Origin: an uncultured Christensenellaceae bacterium
GTDB taxonomy: Bacteria > Bacillota > Clostridia > Christensenellales > CAG-314
Assembly (NCBI GenBank): GCA_910586905.1
Contig: CAJUIV010000006.1
Span: 1 to 64,000, forward strand
Direction of reading: 5' to 3'
DNA length: 64,000 nucleotides
A model generated the notes under the pieces. That model saw nothing but the letters and a program-made list of their open reading frames with translations, made no database searches and was not told where the DNA came from. Position 1 is the stretch's first letter, and every line of letters starts with the position of its first letter. Both the position numbers and the translations under genes were made by a program. This document shows positions 37,740 through 45,240 of the stretch, piece after piece.

Positions 37740-38669
37740 TTACTTCTTTTCAAATATTCTAAGTTTAGCGCTTTGAGAACGCGGATTCATTTGCCGTTCA
37801 GATTCGCTTGGAATCATCGGTTTTCTGTTAACCAAAATTCCTTTAGCTTTGTGATTGCATACGCATACCGGTAAATTCGGAGGACATATACAGTCGGTTA
37901 CAAAATCGGCAAAGCAATGTTTAACGATCCTATCCTCTAAAGAATGAAAAGTTATCACTGCCAATCTGCCGCCGACGTTCAAACGGTCGGAAGCGGAATT
38001 CAGAAATTCCTCCAGTCCGTCAAGTTCTTTGTTTACTTCTATCCGCAATGCCTGAAACGTTTTTTTCGCCGGATGAGAGCCTTTTTTTATTGCGCCGCGA
38101 GGTATCGATTTGTCGATAATGTCAACTAGCTGTCCGCAGGTTTCTATCGGTTCTTTCGCACGCGCGGCTATTATTTCTTTAGCAATCTTCTTTGCAAAAG
38201 ATTCTTCTCCGTAGTCGCGTATAATGGTAAACAATTTGTACTCATCATACGTGTTAACAATTTCTTTTGCGGATAAGCTTTGAGAACAATCCATTCTCAT
38301 ATCCAACGGTGCGTCGTTAGCCATATACGAAAAACCGCGTTCCGGATTATCTATCTGATAAGAACTTACGCCTAGGTCTGCCAATATTCCGTCAACCTTG
38401 TCGATGCTCAAATCGTTTAAAATACCGTCCAGCTCTTTAAAATCGGAATGAACAAATATTACTTTGTCGGATTTTAAACGCTGTTTGCAAACCGAAAGCG
38501 CTTCTTCATCTTTATCTATACAAACAAGCTTTCCGTCGACAATCCGCTTCAGTATCTCGCCGGAATGTCCTCCTCCGCCCGCGGTACAATCTACGTATAC
38601 GCCGTTGGGTTTGATATCGAGAGCGTCGACGCTTTCGTTAAGTAAAACAGATTTATGAGAAAAAATCAT
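37740..38669 (-). CDS. rsmH: 16S rRNA (cytosine-1402-N4)-methyltransferase RsmH
   Basis: A 309-residue SAM enzyme (MraW) modifying the ribosomal P site. SAM motif DCTAGGGGHSGEIL, ILADLGVSSYQID and RTFxxLRIxVN-like KKTFQALRIEVNKEL are present. It overlaps mraZ by four bases, the standard mraZ-rsmH start of the division cluster. Confidence 0.96.
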   Translation of the reverse strand: MIFSHKSVLLNESVDALDIKPNGVYVDCTAGGGGHSGEILKRIVDGKLVCIDKDEEALSVCKQRLKSDKVIFVHSDFKELDGILNDLSIDKVDGILADLGVSSYQIDNPERGFSYMANDAPLDMRMDCSQSLSAKEIVNTYDEYKLFTIIRDYGEESFAKKIAKEIIAARAKEPIETCGQLVDIIDKSIPRGAIKKGSHPAKKTFQALRIEVNKELDGLEEFLNSASDRLNVGGRLAVITFHSLEDRIVKHCFADFVTDCICPPNLPVCVCNHKAKGILVNRKPMIPSESERQMNPRSQSAKLRIFEKK

Positions 38670-39115
38670 TTAGTCATCGCCTTGTGCAAGTTACTATACA
38701 AATCGTTTAAACCTGCGGGAGAATGGTCTTGATTATTACGACGGGCGAGATAACGTTCTTCGCTCCATATTTCCACTCGAGATATTGCGCCGACAATTCT
38801 TACGTCTTTTTTTATACCGCTTATTTCGAGTAAATCTTGTGGAATCATAAATCTTCCTTGAGAATCGGCTTCTACCGTTGCGGCGTATTCGGCGATACTG
38901 CGTATCCACTCGGCTAACGCAGGGTCGAAAGACGAGCCCATATCTTGAATGGTTTGGAGCATTTTTTGCTGTTCGTCGGCGCCGTAGACAAAAATACAGC
39001 CGTCCATTCCGGGCATAAGTATATAGTTGCTGCCCATTTGTTCGCGGTACTTCGCGGAAAGACGTATTCTGTTTTTGTCATCCAACGTATGCTGTTGATT
39101 GCCGACTAAAAACAT
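38666..39115 (-). CDS. mraZ: Transcriptional regulator MraZ
   Basis: A 149-residue protein with two SpoVT/AbrB-like halves. N-terminal GNQQHTLDDKNRIRLSAKYRE and the second D-x-x-GR motif DSQGRFMIP are diagnostic. MraZ binds repeated TGG-containing boxes upstream of its own operon; three such repeats are present at 39161-39190. It heads the division and cell-wall cluster, with AGGAG before the start. Confidence 0.95.
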   Translation of the reverse strand: MFLVGNQQHTLDDKNRIRLSAKYREQMGSNYILMPGMDGCIFVYGADEQQKMLQTIQDMGSSFDPALAEWIRSIAEYAATVEADSQGRFMIPQDLLEISGIKKDVRIVGAISRVEIWSEERYLARRNNQDHSPAGLNDLYSNLHKAMTK

Positions 39116-39147
39116 TAAAATATACTCCTCGATTTTTTCGTAACCTT

Positions 39148-39190
39148 ATTCTAGCACATTATTTAACCATTTTCAACCATTTTTAACCAT
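39148..39190 (-). promoter_or_regulatory. mraZ promoter with three MraZ-box repeats
   Basis: Minus strand TTGAAA (39171-39176), 17 bases, TAGAAT (39148-39153). The -35 box is inside three tandem 10-bp repeats, ATGGTTRAAA/T, at 39161-39190. The exact 10-bp period puts each box on the same face of the helix, as in known MraZ operators. Confidence 0.8.
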
Positions 39191-39452
39191 TTTATTAAAA
39201 AAATATTATTTTTAATTGATTTCGACAATTTAACTCTTACAAAAACAAACTATTACGCTATTTTACAGCGCTTATCGTCGAATTTTGAAGATAAAAATAA
39301 AATCGCCCGTAAAGCGAAAAAACACTAACAAGCGAATACTGAATTATTTATGTTATAAAAATATTTAAAACTATAGCGTTACCGTAAACGAAAATACAAT
39401 AAAAACCGACGCTTTAATACTTAAAAAAATAAATATTTCAATACTTTTTAAG
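39191..39452. other. AT-rich intergenic region
   Basis: Together with the mraZ control region this makes a 337-base gap. Beyond the MraZ boxes no open frame, hairpin with T-run or repeat was recognised. Confidence 0.5.
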
Positions 39453-40148
39453 TTATATTATTCGCGTAAGTTTATTACCCGTCAAATCGCAACTGGTAAG
39501 ATAAAAATTTATGCCGAACTTTTTAAATTGTAAATTAGCCCTGCAATCTTTACCGTGCAAATGCCCGTAAACTACCGTATCTATATCGGCAAGAACAAAC
39601 TGTTTAGTAAATTCCGATTCGTCGTAACGTCCGTTAAACGGAGGGAAATGCGTTATTGCTATCACTTTATCAGTCGGTTTGCGCTGTTTTTGCATTGACG
39701 CTATCGACAACTTTAAACGCTCTATTTCACGCAGATATATTTTTTTATCTTCCGCCGTCAAATTGTCGCCGTCGGGACACGTCCATCCGCGCGTTCCGCA
39801 TACCAAAATGTCGCCGAAACGCAAGCAATCGTTTTGCAATGCATAAAACCCTTTCGGTATCAAACTTCTTACCTGCGACAAAGTATTCCACCAATAATCG
39901 TGATTACCGCGAAGTATAACCTTACTCCCCGGCAAATCCGCCACTCTTTCGAAATCCGGCAAAGCGTCTTCCATACGCATTGCCCACGAAAAATCCCCGG
40001 GTAACAGTACTACGTCTTCGTCGGTAACTTTTTCTTTCCAATCGGCAGAAATCAATTCGAAATAGTTTTCCCACGCCTTGCCGAAAATATCCATTGGCTT
40101 TCCGCACACTGTGGATAAATGCAAGTCGCTTATCGCATAAACTTTCAT
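39453..40148 (-). CDS. Calcineurin-like metallophosphoesterase
   Basis: A 231-residue single-domain phosphoesterase. Metal-binding motifs appear in order: ISDLHLS (D-x-H), GDFSWAM (GD-x), LRGNHDYWW (GNHD), a His in ITHFPPF and VYGHLHG (GH-x-H). Substrate unknown. No Shine-Dalgarno precedes the ATG; instead a -10 box (TACAAT) ends six bases before it, indicating a leaderless mRNA. Confidence 0.9.
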   Translation of the reverse strand: MKVYAISDLHLSTVCGKPMDIFGKAWENYFELISADWKEKVTDEDVVLLPGDFSWAMRMEDALPDFERVADLPGSKVILRGNHDYWWNTLSQVRSLIPKGFYALQNDCLRFGDILVCGTRGWTCPDGDNLTAEDKKIYLREIERLKLSIASMQKQRKPTDKVIAITHFPPFNGRYDESEFTKQFVLADIDTVVYGHLHGKDCRANLQFKKFGINFYLTSCDLTGNKLTRII

Positions 40149-40154
40149 AAATAG

Positions 40155-40183
40155 ATTGTATCACAATAAAATTTGTTTGTCTA
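40155..40183 (-). promoter_or_regulatory. Promoter abutting the phosphoesterase start
   Basis: Minus strand TAGACA (40178-40183), 17 bases, TACAAT (40155-40160), then CTATTT and ATG at 40148. It lies between the zinc-ribbon gene and the phosphoesterase. Confidence 0.7.
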
Positions 40184-40191
40184 TTTATAAG

Positions 40192-40407
40192 TCAGTTATT
40201 TTTATTCCGCTTGGCGCGGCACTGCGCGCACATAATTTCATCTATTCCGATAGGATTTTTATCGCAATAAGGACAAATCAATTCGTCGTAATCTTCGTCG
40301 TCGAAAATACTTTTCTTTCTATCAATTTCGTCCCGACAGACCTTACAGATTTCTTCGTCTAGCAGTATATAATTAAGCCCGCAGCGCGGACACTTTTTGT
40401 ATTTCAT
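40192..40407 (-). CDS. Small double zinc-ribbon protein
   Basis: A 71-residue protein with four C-x2-C pairs: CPRC (6-9), CKVC near 21-24, CPYC near 45-48 and CAQC near 60-63, giving two zinc-ribbon folds joined by an acidic linker. No membrane segment. The start has a GGAG site. Similar small zinc-ribbon proteins are widespread and uncharacterised. Confidence 0.75.
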   Translation of the reverse strand: MKYKKCPRCGLNYILLDEEICKVCRDEIDRKKSIFDDEDYDELICPYCDKNPIGIDEIMCAQCRAKRNKNN

Positions 40408-40549
40408 AACAAAAACTCCAAAACTCTCATTTCAAGTTATGAAATAGCTCTTATAAGTGTTACTGACAATTTCAAATAGTTATTATTTATAACTCAACCG
40501 CTACCCGAACATAAAGAAATGATTATACTTGCACTCTAAAAGGAAAAGC

Positions 40550-40567
40550 CGCGGCTTTACAGCCGCG
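40550..40567 (-). terminator. Terminator of the gene at 40585
   Basis: Minus strand CGCGGCT-GTAA-AGCCGCG followed by GCTTTTCCTTTT, 18 bases after the stop codon. Confidence 0.85.
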
Positions 40568-40584
40568 ACCGATTCTCAACAGTT

Positions 40585-41229
40585 TTAGTTGTTATTTGTC
40601 GTAGTAGTACGTCCGCCCGGATAAAGCGGCAGTTCGAAATAGCCGGAGCATACTTCTTCGGTATACTCTTGGCACGGCGGTATTACGGCGTATCCGTAAC
40701 TCGGAACTATCAACTCAACGTCCATTGTAACCTTGAGTATTGCCGTTACGCAGCAGTTAATTACAAAAATGTAGTAAGTTACGCCGTCGATAACCTGCGT
40801 TTGACTGTATTGTCCTTCGGGACTGACAGCCGATACGCTCGCTTCGATACGGTAAGGAATTATGGACGGTTCGGGAAGGAACATAACTACGTCGACAGGG
40901 ACGGTTACGGTACCGTTTCCGCTGCCTTCTACATTATTGTTGTCTATGTAGGTTACTTCTACTGGAACGACGATATCCGCTTCGACGCGCCCGTATTTGG
41001 GACGTTCCGCAAGACGCTCCACTACTAAATTTTCCACGCCGCCTTTCGTTGTCGTGCTCTTACAGCTGACAAACCTCAAAGGCGTAGCGGGATTAGGCGG
41101 ATTTACATCCGAAACGCTAACGGTGATTTGCTGCAATGTCGTTTGCTTCATACAAGCATCGAAAACTTTTTTACCTTGAATACAGATTTTTTCGCTGCAA
41201 TTGTTGCCATCTAAATTATTTACCGGCAT
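40585..41229 (-). CDS. SPOCS-like putative spore-surface protein
   Basis: A 214-residue soluble, beta-rich protein. It has Cys near the N-terminus (NCSEKICIQGKKVFDACMKQ), alternating hydrophobic strands such as VPVEVTYIDNN and VPVDVVMFLP, and a C-terminal part with CCVTAILKV, PPCQEY and VCSGYF. The N-terminal pattern and repeated V-x-V strands recall SPOCS/DUF3794-type proteins of clostridial spore coats; this is a resemblance recalled, not shown. It ends in a Thr/Asn tail. AGGAGG precedes the ATG; a terminator follows. Confidence 0.55.
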   Translation of the reverse strand: MPVNNLDGNNCSEKICIQGKKVFDACMKQTTLQQITVSVSDVNPPNPATPLRFVSCKSTTTKGGVENLVVERLAERPKYGRVEADIVVPVEVTYIDNNNVEGSGNGTVTVPVDVVMFLPEPSIIPYRIEASVSAVSPEGQYSQTQVIDGVTYYIFVINCCVTAILKVTMDVELIVPSYGYAVIPPCQEYTEEVCSGYFELPLYPGGRTTTTNNN

Positions 41230-41374
41230 TTTAAACCTCCTATAATAGTTAGTATATAGTATGAAGATGCTGGTTAAAATGTGAACGCAAACAAAACATT
41301 TTATTGCAACTTCATCTCAAGGTATATTATTCATAATTTTAAAATTATGATACTTAAAATTATTAATAAAAAAA

Positions 41375-41397
41375 ACGCCTGAAACATCTCCAAGCGT
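41375..41397 (-). terminator. Terminator of the TetR gene
   Basis: Minus strand ACGCTTGGAG...TTTCAGGCGT, a ten-pair stem with G-T pairs, followed by eight T, about 30 bases after the stop. Confidence 0.78.
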
Positions 41398-41428
41398 TTA
41401 TACTCTTCGCATATTAAGTTTTATATTT

Positions 41429-42016
41429 TTATTCTAAATCGAAATGATAAAATCTGTCTTTCATATGACCGAAATAGAAAGTAATAAGCTCCCTTGCGTT
41501 ACGTTCTTGTGTTTCGGTAGAATCTTCGTTGCGCAAAATTTTAAACAAACTGTTTAAAAATCCTTCCGCTATAGCGTTATAAAAATCGGGATTTTTGATT
41601 TTCTTGTCGATTTCGGGGAAAGACCCCTCCATCATTTCTTTTATCTTTGCAGAGATAACTCCGGTTATGTAATCTATAAACGTCTCGTAATGCACACTGT
41701 TTCCCTTACGGATTATAAGCAGTTCGTCGCTGTACTGCATCAAAAAACTTATAAGAACTTCCGAAACCTCTTTCATACTTTTATCGGTAAAGATAAAATC
41801 ACGTTCAATTCCTTGTTTTACGCTTTCCATGAAAGGATTTATTACCGCAAAATACAACGCTTCCTTATTGGAAAAATATCTGTAAATATTTCCTAAAGAA
41901 ATTTCCGCATTGTTTGCAATATTTCTAATAGAGGCGTTGGCGTATCCGTTTTCTTTAAACTCTTCTACCGCCGCAGCTAAAATCCTGTCTCTTATTTCTT
42001 TTTTTAAGTACTGCAT
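41429..42016 (-). CDS. TetR/AcrR family transcriptional regulator
   Basis: A 195-residue regulator. The N-terminal helix-turn-helix is at about 8-50: RILAAAVEEFKENGYANASI, then AEISLGNIYRYFSNKEALY. The remainder is a helical ligand/dimer domain with no recognised specificity. It has its own promoter (42044-42072) and terminator, so its target is not given by context. Confidence 0.9.
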   Translation of the reverse strand: MQYLKKEIRDRILAAAVEEFKENGYANASIRNIANNAEISLGNIYRYFSNKEALYFAVINPFMESVKQGIERDFIFTDKSMKEVSEVLISFLMQYSDELLIIRKGNSVHYETFIDYITGVISAKIKEMMEGSFPEIDKKIKNPDFYNAIAEGFLNSLFKILRNEDSTETQERNARELITFYFGHMKDRFYHFDLE

Positions 42017-42043
42017 AAAAACCCCGACTTTTTTGCTGTACTT

Positions 42044-42072
42044 ATTGTATCATACTATCATTCGCTTTGCAA
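42044..42072 (-). promoter_or_regulatory. Promoter of the TetR gene
   Basis: Minus strand TTGCAA (42067-42072), 17 bases, TACAAT (42044-42049). No palindromic operator was seen around it. Confidence 0.7.
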
Positions 42073-42111
42073 CCTGTTTAATTAAAAATTGCGAACTTTT
42101 TTCATTTTTGA

Positions 42112-42840
42112 TTAGTAAGCGCACTCTAGCAGCATTTTATCCGCAAGAAGAGCAATAAACTCTCCGTTTGTCGGTTTTTCAGAAGAATTGTACACTTTAA
42201 CTCCGAAAATATTATTAATATTTTCTATTTTGCCTCTGTTCCAAGCAACTTCGATTGCATGGCGAATCGCTCTTTCCACCTTGCTTGAAGTAGTATCGAA
42301 GCGCTTTGCGATAGATGGATATAAACTTTTGGTAATCGCGTTAATAATAGGAGGATTATCTACGGCAAGTTTTATGCCTTCACGCAAGAATTGATAGCCT
42401 TTTATATGCGCGGGAATACCTACGCTTACAAAAATGTTGCTGATACGTTCGTCAAGAGTTTTTTCGGAAACGCTTTTTTTGCGCACTACTTTTCCGCCCA
42501 AACGGTCTCCATCAAACACGTTGCGTATACGTTGTTCCAAAACGTTGTATTCTAAAGGTTTTACCAAATAATACTTTGCGCCAAGCTCAAGCGCTTTTAT
42601 TACGAATACTTCGCTTTTTAGTTCCGACGCTATGATAAATTTTACGTCGCGGTACTTTTCGAGTAATGCAAAACCGTCCTCGCCGCTCATAACCAATTCG
42701 CTGATAACTACGTCCGGCGAAGAGGCGTCCAAACATTGACGGGCGTTTTTACCGTCCGCATCGAATACAACTTTAAAATCTTCGTTTTCTTCCAACTTTT
42801 CTTTAAGTCCTTCTTGTCCAATCAATCCTATCGTAATCAC
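42112..42840 (-). CDS. spo0A: Spo0A homologue with degenerate receiver domain
   Basis: A 242-residue protein. Residues ~135-242 are the Spo0A effector domain, nearly unmistakable: VGIPAHIKGYQFLREGIK, SSKVERAIRHAIEVAWNRG and KPTNGEFIALLADK. The N-terminal ~110 residues keep the receiver outline (PDVVISELVMSGEDG, ALELGAKYYLVKPLE with the conserved Lys), but the phospho-acceptor Asp is Glu48 and the usual Asp pair near residue 10 is absent (GLIGQEG). The switch Thr is Ser. It starts at GTG with AGGAGG ten bases upstream. Spo0A normally triggers sporulation upon phosphorylation. Confidence 0.9.
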   Translation of the reverse strand: MITIGLIGQEGLKEKLEENEDFKVVFDADGKNARQCLDASSPDVVISELVMSGEDGFALLEKYRDVKFIIASELKSEVFVIKALELGAKYYLVKPLEYNVLEQRIRNVFDGDRLGGKVVRKKSVSEKTLDERISNIFVSVGIPAHIKGYQFLREGIKLAVDNPPIINAITKSLYPSIAKRFDTTSSKVERAIRHAIEVAWNRGKIENINNIFGVKVYNSSEKPTNGEFIALLADKMLLECAY

Positions 42841-42926
42841 CGTTAACTTTCCTCCTAAAAATTGTAAGTATATTGTAACACAGTGATATATGTAATTTTC
42901 GTGAATAAATTGTAGGAAAAATTGTA

Positions 42927-42940
42927 TTTTTGTCGAAAAA
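42927..42940. promoter_or_regulatory. Spo0A box upstream of spo0A
   Basis: TTTTTGTCGAAAAA contains the 0A-box core TGTCGAA (42931-42937) in its usual T/A flanks, about 90 bases before the spo0A start. The palindrome GTATAATTATAC (42942-42953), which contains TATAAT on both strands, lies beside it. Autoregulation is inferred. Confidence 0.6.
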
Positions 42941-42972
42941 AGTATAATTATACTAAGTAAAGAAAAAAAATA

Positions 42973-42995
42973 AACCGCAATAAATTTTTGCGGTT
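42973..42995 (-). terminator. Terminator of the gene at 43018
   Basis: Minus strand AACCGCAA-AAATTTA-TTGCGGTT followed by TATTTTTTTTC, 22 bases after the stop. Confidence 0.85.
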
Positions 42996-43017
42996 AACAG
43001 TTAAATTCTATAACGGA

Positions 43018-43401
43018 TTATTCGTCGGACTCGCCGTTTATTTGTGCTTGATTCAACTCTTCGCTATCGTTTACATCCGACACATCGTACTCGATATTTT
43101 CCTTTGTTGCTTCTTTAAATTTTTTGATATCAGTTAAAATACATATATAAAAAGACTTATCTATTACAAATATTATAGACTTGCAAATTACGTTTACTAC
43201 AACATTTAAAATCGGTATCCAACAAAAAATCATATTTACAAACGTTAAAATCATTTCGACGGCGAACATTGTCGCATAAATAGGAATCCCTACCAATAAG
43301 CATAACGTTTTTGCGACGCAATAAAAAAAGTTTTTATTCGTAAAATTAAATATCCAATGCAAACGCAATTTGTAGTATTGTTTCATATCTAACGCATCCA
43401 T
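43018..43401 (-). CDS. Small membrane protein of unknown function, probably leaderless
   Basis: A 127-residue protein: basic, aromatic N-terminus (YYKLRLHWIFNF), one or two long hydrophobic stretches (about 27-80: VAKTLCLLVGIPIYATMFAV and following), and a C-terminal acidic tail (DVSDVNDSEELNQ). No family recognised. The TACAAT box ends six bases before the ATG at 43401 and there is no Shine-Dalgarno. It has its own terminator. It is divergent from the M-box-mgtE unit. Confidence 0.65.
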   Translation of the reverse strand: MDALDMKQYYKLRLHWIFNFTNKNFFYCVAKTLCLLVGIPIYATMFAVEMILTFVNMIFCWIPILNVVVNVICKSIIFVIDKSFYICILTDIKKFKEATKENIEYDVSDVNDSEELNQAQINGESDE

Positions 43402-43407
43402 ATTTTT

Positions 43408-43436
43408 ATTGTACCGCAAATATACAATGCTGTCAA
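43408..43436 (-). promoter_or_regulatory. Promoter abutting the start at 43401
   Basis: Minus strand TTGACA (43431-43436), 17 bases, TACAAT (43408-43413), then AAAAAT and ATG. The predicted transcript start is the A of ATG. Confidence 0.8.
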
Positions 43437-43503
43437 GTATGGAGCGTAAAAGCGTTTTTTTACATAAAATATAAAAATATATTAGAATAAATACTTAAAT
43501 CTA

Positions 43504-43532
43504 TTGACAACGTTGCAAAACAAAACTAAAAT
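43504..43532 (+). promoter_or_regulatory. Promoter of M-box-mgtE
   Basis: TTGACA (43504-43509), 17 bases, TAAAAT (43527-43532), putting the transcript start just before the M-box. Confidence 0.85.
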
Positions 43533-43542
43533 AAAAGTATCT

Positions 43543-43758
43543 AAATAATCCGGTAGGTGAGGCTACCACTGGGATATGGGTTGCTACCGACTTAGACGAG
43601 GAGACTCGTTGAGTAAGGTCAGCAGGTAATGTCGAAACCAAGGCATAATCTAACGCAACTACACCGCCCCGTGATGCTAAAGCTTGTAATGGTTGGACGT
43701 TCGTTTCCGTCTTGAAAGAAACGTTTTACTCTGCGACTGTTACAAGGCGCAGTTTTTT
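43543..43758 (+). ncRNA. M-box (ykoK) magnesium riboswitch
   Basis: The leader opens CCGGTAGGTGAGGCTACC and has the spaced blocks GGGATATGGGTTGCTACCGAC, AAGGTCAGCAGGTAATGTCGA and AATCTAACGCAACTACACC typical of the M-box. An intrinsic terminator follows: CTGCG...CGCAG (43731-43752) then six T. In the known class, bound magnesium favours termination. The downstream gene is mgtE, a magnesium transporter, which fits. Confidence 0.9.
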
Positions 43759-43816
43759 ATTGCACCGCATAGATATCGAATTAAAAGTACTACGTCTTTT
43801 GACAAAGGAGGTTACG

Positions 43817-45190
43817 ATGGAATACAAAGAATTATCCGAACTAGTAGATAAAGTGTCCGTATTTTTGCAAGAAAAAAATTTCAGAGCTATAAAACCGTTA
43901 CTCGAAGATGAAAAGCCACAGGACGTCGCTCTGCTTCTGGAAGAACTGCCCGACAAAGATATGCCTCTTGTTTTCCGTCTGCTGAGTAAAGAACTTGCCG
44001 CAGATACGTTTGTAGAAATGTCTACCGATAGTCAAGAAATGTTGCTCAATATCTTTACGGATACCGAACTAAAAGCTATTTTCGACGAAATGTTTTTAGA
44101 CGATACGGTCGACATAATCGAGGAGATGCCGGCAAGCGTTGTAAAACGTATTATAAACCAATCCGATGCGGAAACGCGCAATCAGATTAACGAAATTTTA
44201 CAATATCCCAAAGACAGCGCAGGTACTATTATGACGGTTGAATACGTCAGTCTCAAAAAGAGTTGGACAGTGCATCAATGCTTTGAACGCATACGTAAAA
44301 CCGCGCTAGATAAAGAAACTATTTATACTTGCTACGTAACGGATGAAAAACGTCATCTTATAGGCCGAGTTACCGTAAAAGATTTACTGTTACACGAAAA
44401 CAACGTTAAAATCGACGATATCATGGAAACGGAAGTTTTATCCGTCGAAACTACCGATGACAAAGAGTACGTTGCGCAGCAAATTTCCAAATACGACCTT
44501 AACGCTATGCCCGTAGTAGATAAAGAGCAGCGTATTGTCGGTATAATAACAGTAGACGACGTATTGGACGTAATAGAACAGGAAGCTACTGAAGACATAG
44601 CTAAAATGGCGGCGGTTACGCCATCTACCGATTCCTACCTAGAACAAAGCGTTTGGCAAATATGGAAGAACCGTATACCCTGGCTATTGCTGCTAATGGT
44701 TTCGGCAACTTTTACCGGACTTATTATCAACGCTTACGAATCTACACTATCGGCTTTGCTGTTCGCATGCGTACCTATGCTTATGGGAACGGGCGGAAAT
44801 GCCGGTAGCCAAGCGGCGGTTACAATTACCCGAAGCCTTGCTATAGGCGAGGTACGCCCCGCAGACGTATTTAAGGTTATTTGGAAAGAACTAAGAGTTT
44901 CTTTATTGCTAGGCGCCGTACTTGCAATTGCGTGCTTTGCAAAACTGTATCTTCTTGACGGATTAGCGTTTGGAAACCCTTATACTTGGGAAGTGTGTCT
45001 AACCGTTAGTATCGCTTTACTTATAACAATCGTAATCGCAAAGCTCATCGGATGCCTTATGCCCATACTTGCAAAAGTTTGCCGGCTCGACCCCGCTGTT
45101 GTTGCAAGTCCGTTTATTACCACAATAGTAGATATCCTTTCGCTTGTTATATATTGTTTGATAGCGCAAAGCGTTCTACCGGCAATATAA
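43817..45190 (+). CDS. mgtE: Magnesium transporter MgtE
   Basis: A 457-residue MgtE: N-terminal superhelical domain (about 15-130), two CBS domains (135-255) that sense magnesium, a connecting helix, and five membrane helices from about 280. The motif CVPMLMGTGGNAGSQA belongs to the pore. The ATG at 43817 has AGGAGG five bases upstream; an open frame further upstream overlaps the riboswitch terminator and is not coding. Double control, M-box on RNA and CBS on protein, is expected. Confidence 0.95.
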   Translation: MEYKELSELVDKVSVFLQEKNFRAIKPLLEDEKPQDVALLLEELPDKDMPLVFRLLSKELAADTFVEMSTDSQEMLLNIFTDTELKAIFDEMFLDDTVDIIEEMPASVVKRIINQSDAETRNQINEILQYPKDSAGTIMTVEYVSLKKSWTVHQCFERIRKTALDKETIYTCYVTDEKRHLIGRVTVKDLLLHENNVKIDDIMETEVLSVETTDDKEYVAQQISKYDLNAMPVVDKEQRIVGIITVDDVLDVIEQEATEDIAKMAAVTPSTDSYLEQSVWQIWKNRIPWLLLLMVSATFTGLIINAYESTLSALLFACVPMLMGTGGNAGSQAAVTITRSLAIGEVRPADVFKVIWKELRVSLLLGAVLAIACFAKLYLLDGLAFGNPYTWEVCLTVSIALLITIVIAKLIGCLMPILAKVCRLDPAVVASPFITTIVDILSLVIYCLIAQSVLPAI

Positions 45191-45207
45191 TAGTTATTGT
45201 AAGATAA

Positions 45208-45240
45208 TATACCGCCGTCAATTATGTTGACGGCGGTATA
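45208..45240 (+). terminator. Hairpin after mgtE
   Basis: A 14-bp stem (TATACCGCCGTCAA and complement) with a five-base loop, 18 bases after the stop. It lacks a T-run, so it may act as a 3'-end stabiliser. Confidence 0.65.

Noticed and set aside
43620..43645. TGTCGAA inside the M-box as a second 0A box
   Set aside because: It is part of the conserved riboswitch sequence.
43712..43816. 35-residue N-terminal extension of mgtE
   Set aside because: It overlaps the M-box terminator; ATG 43817 has AGGAGG at the right distance.
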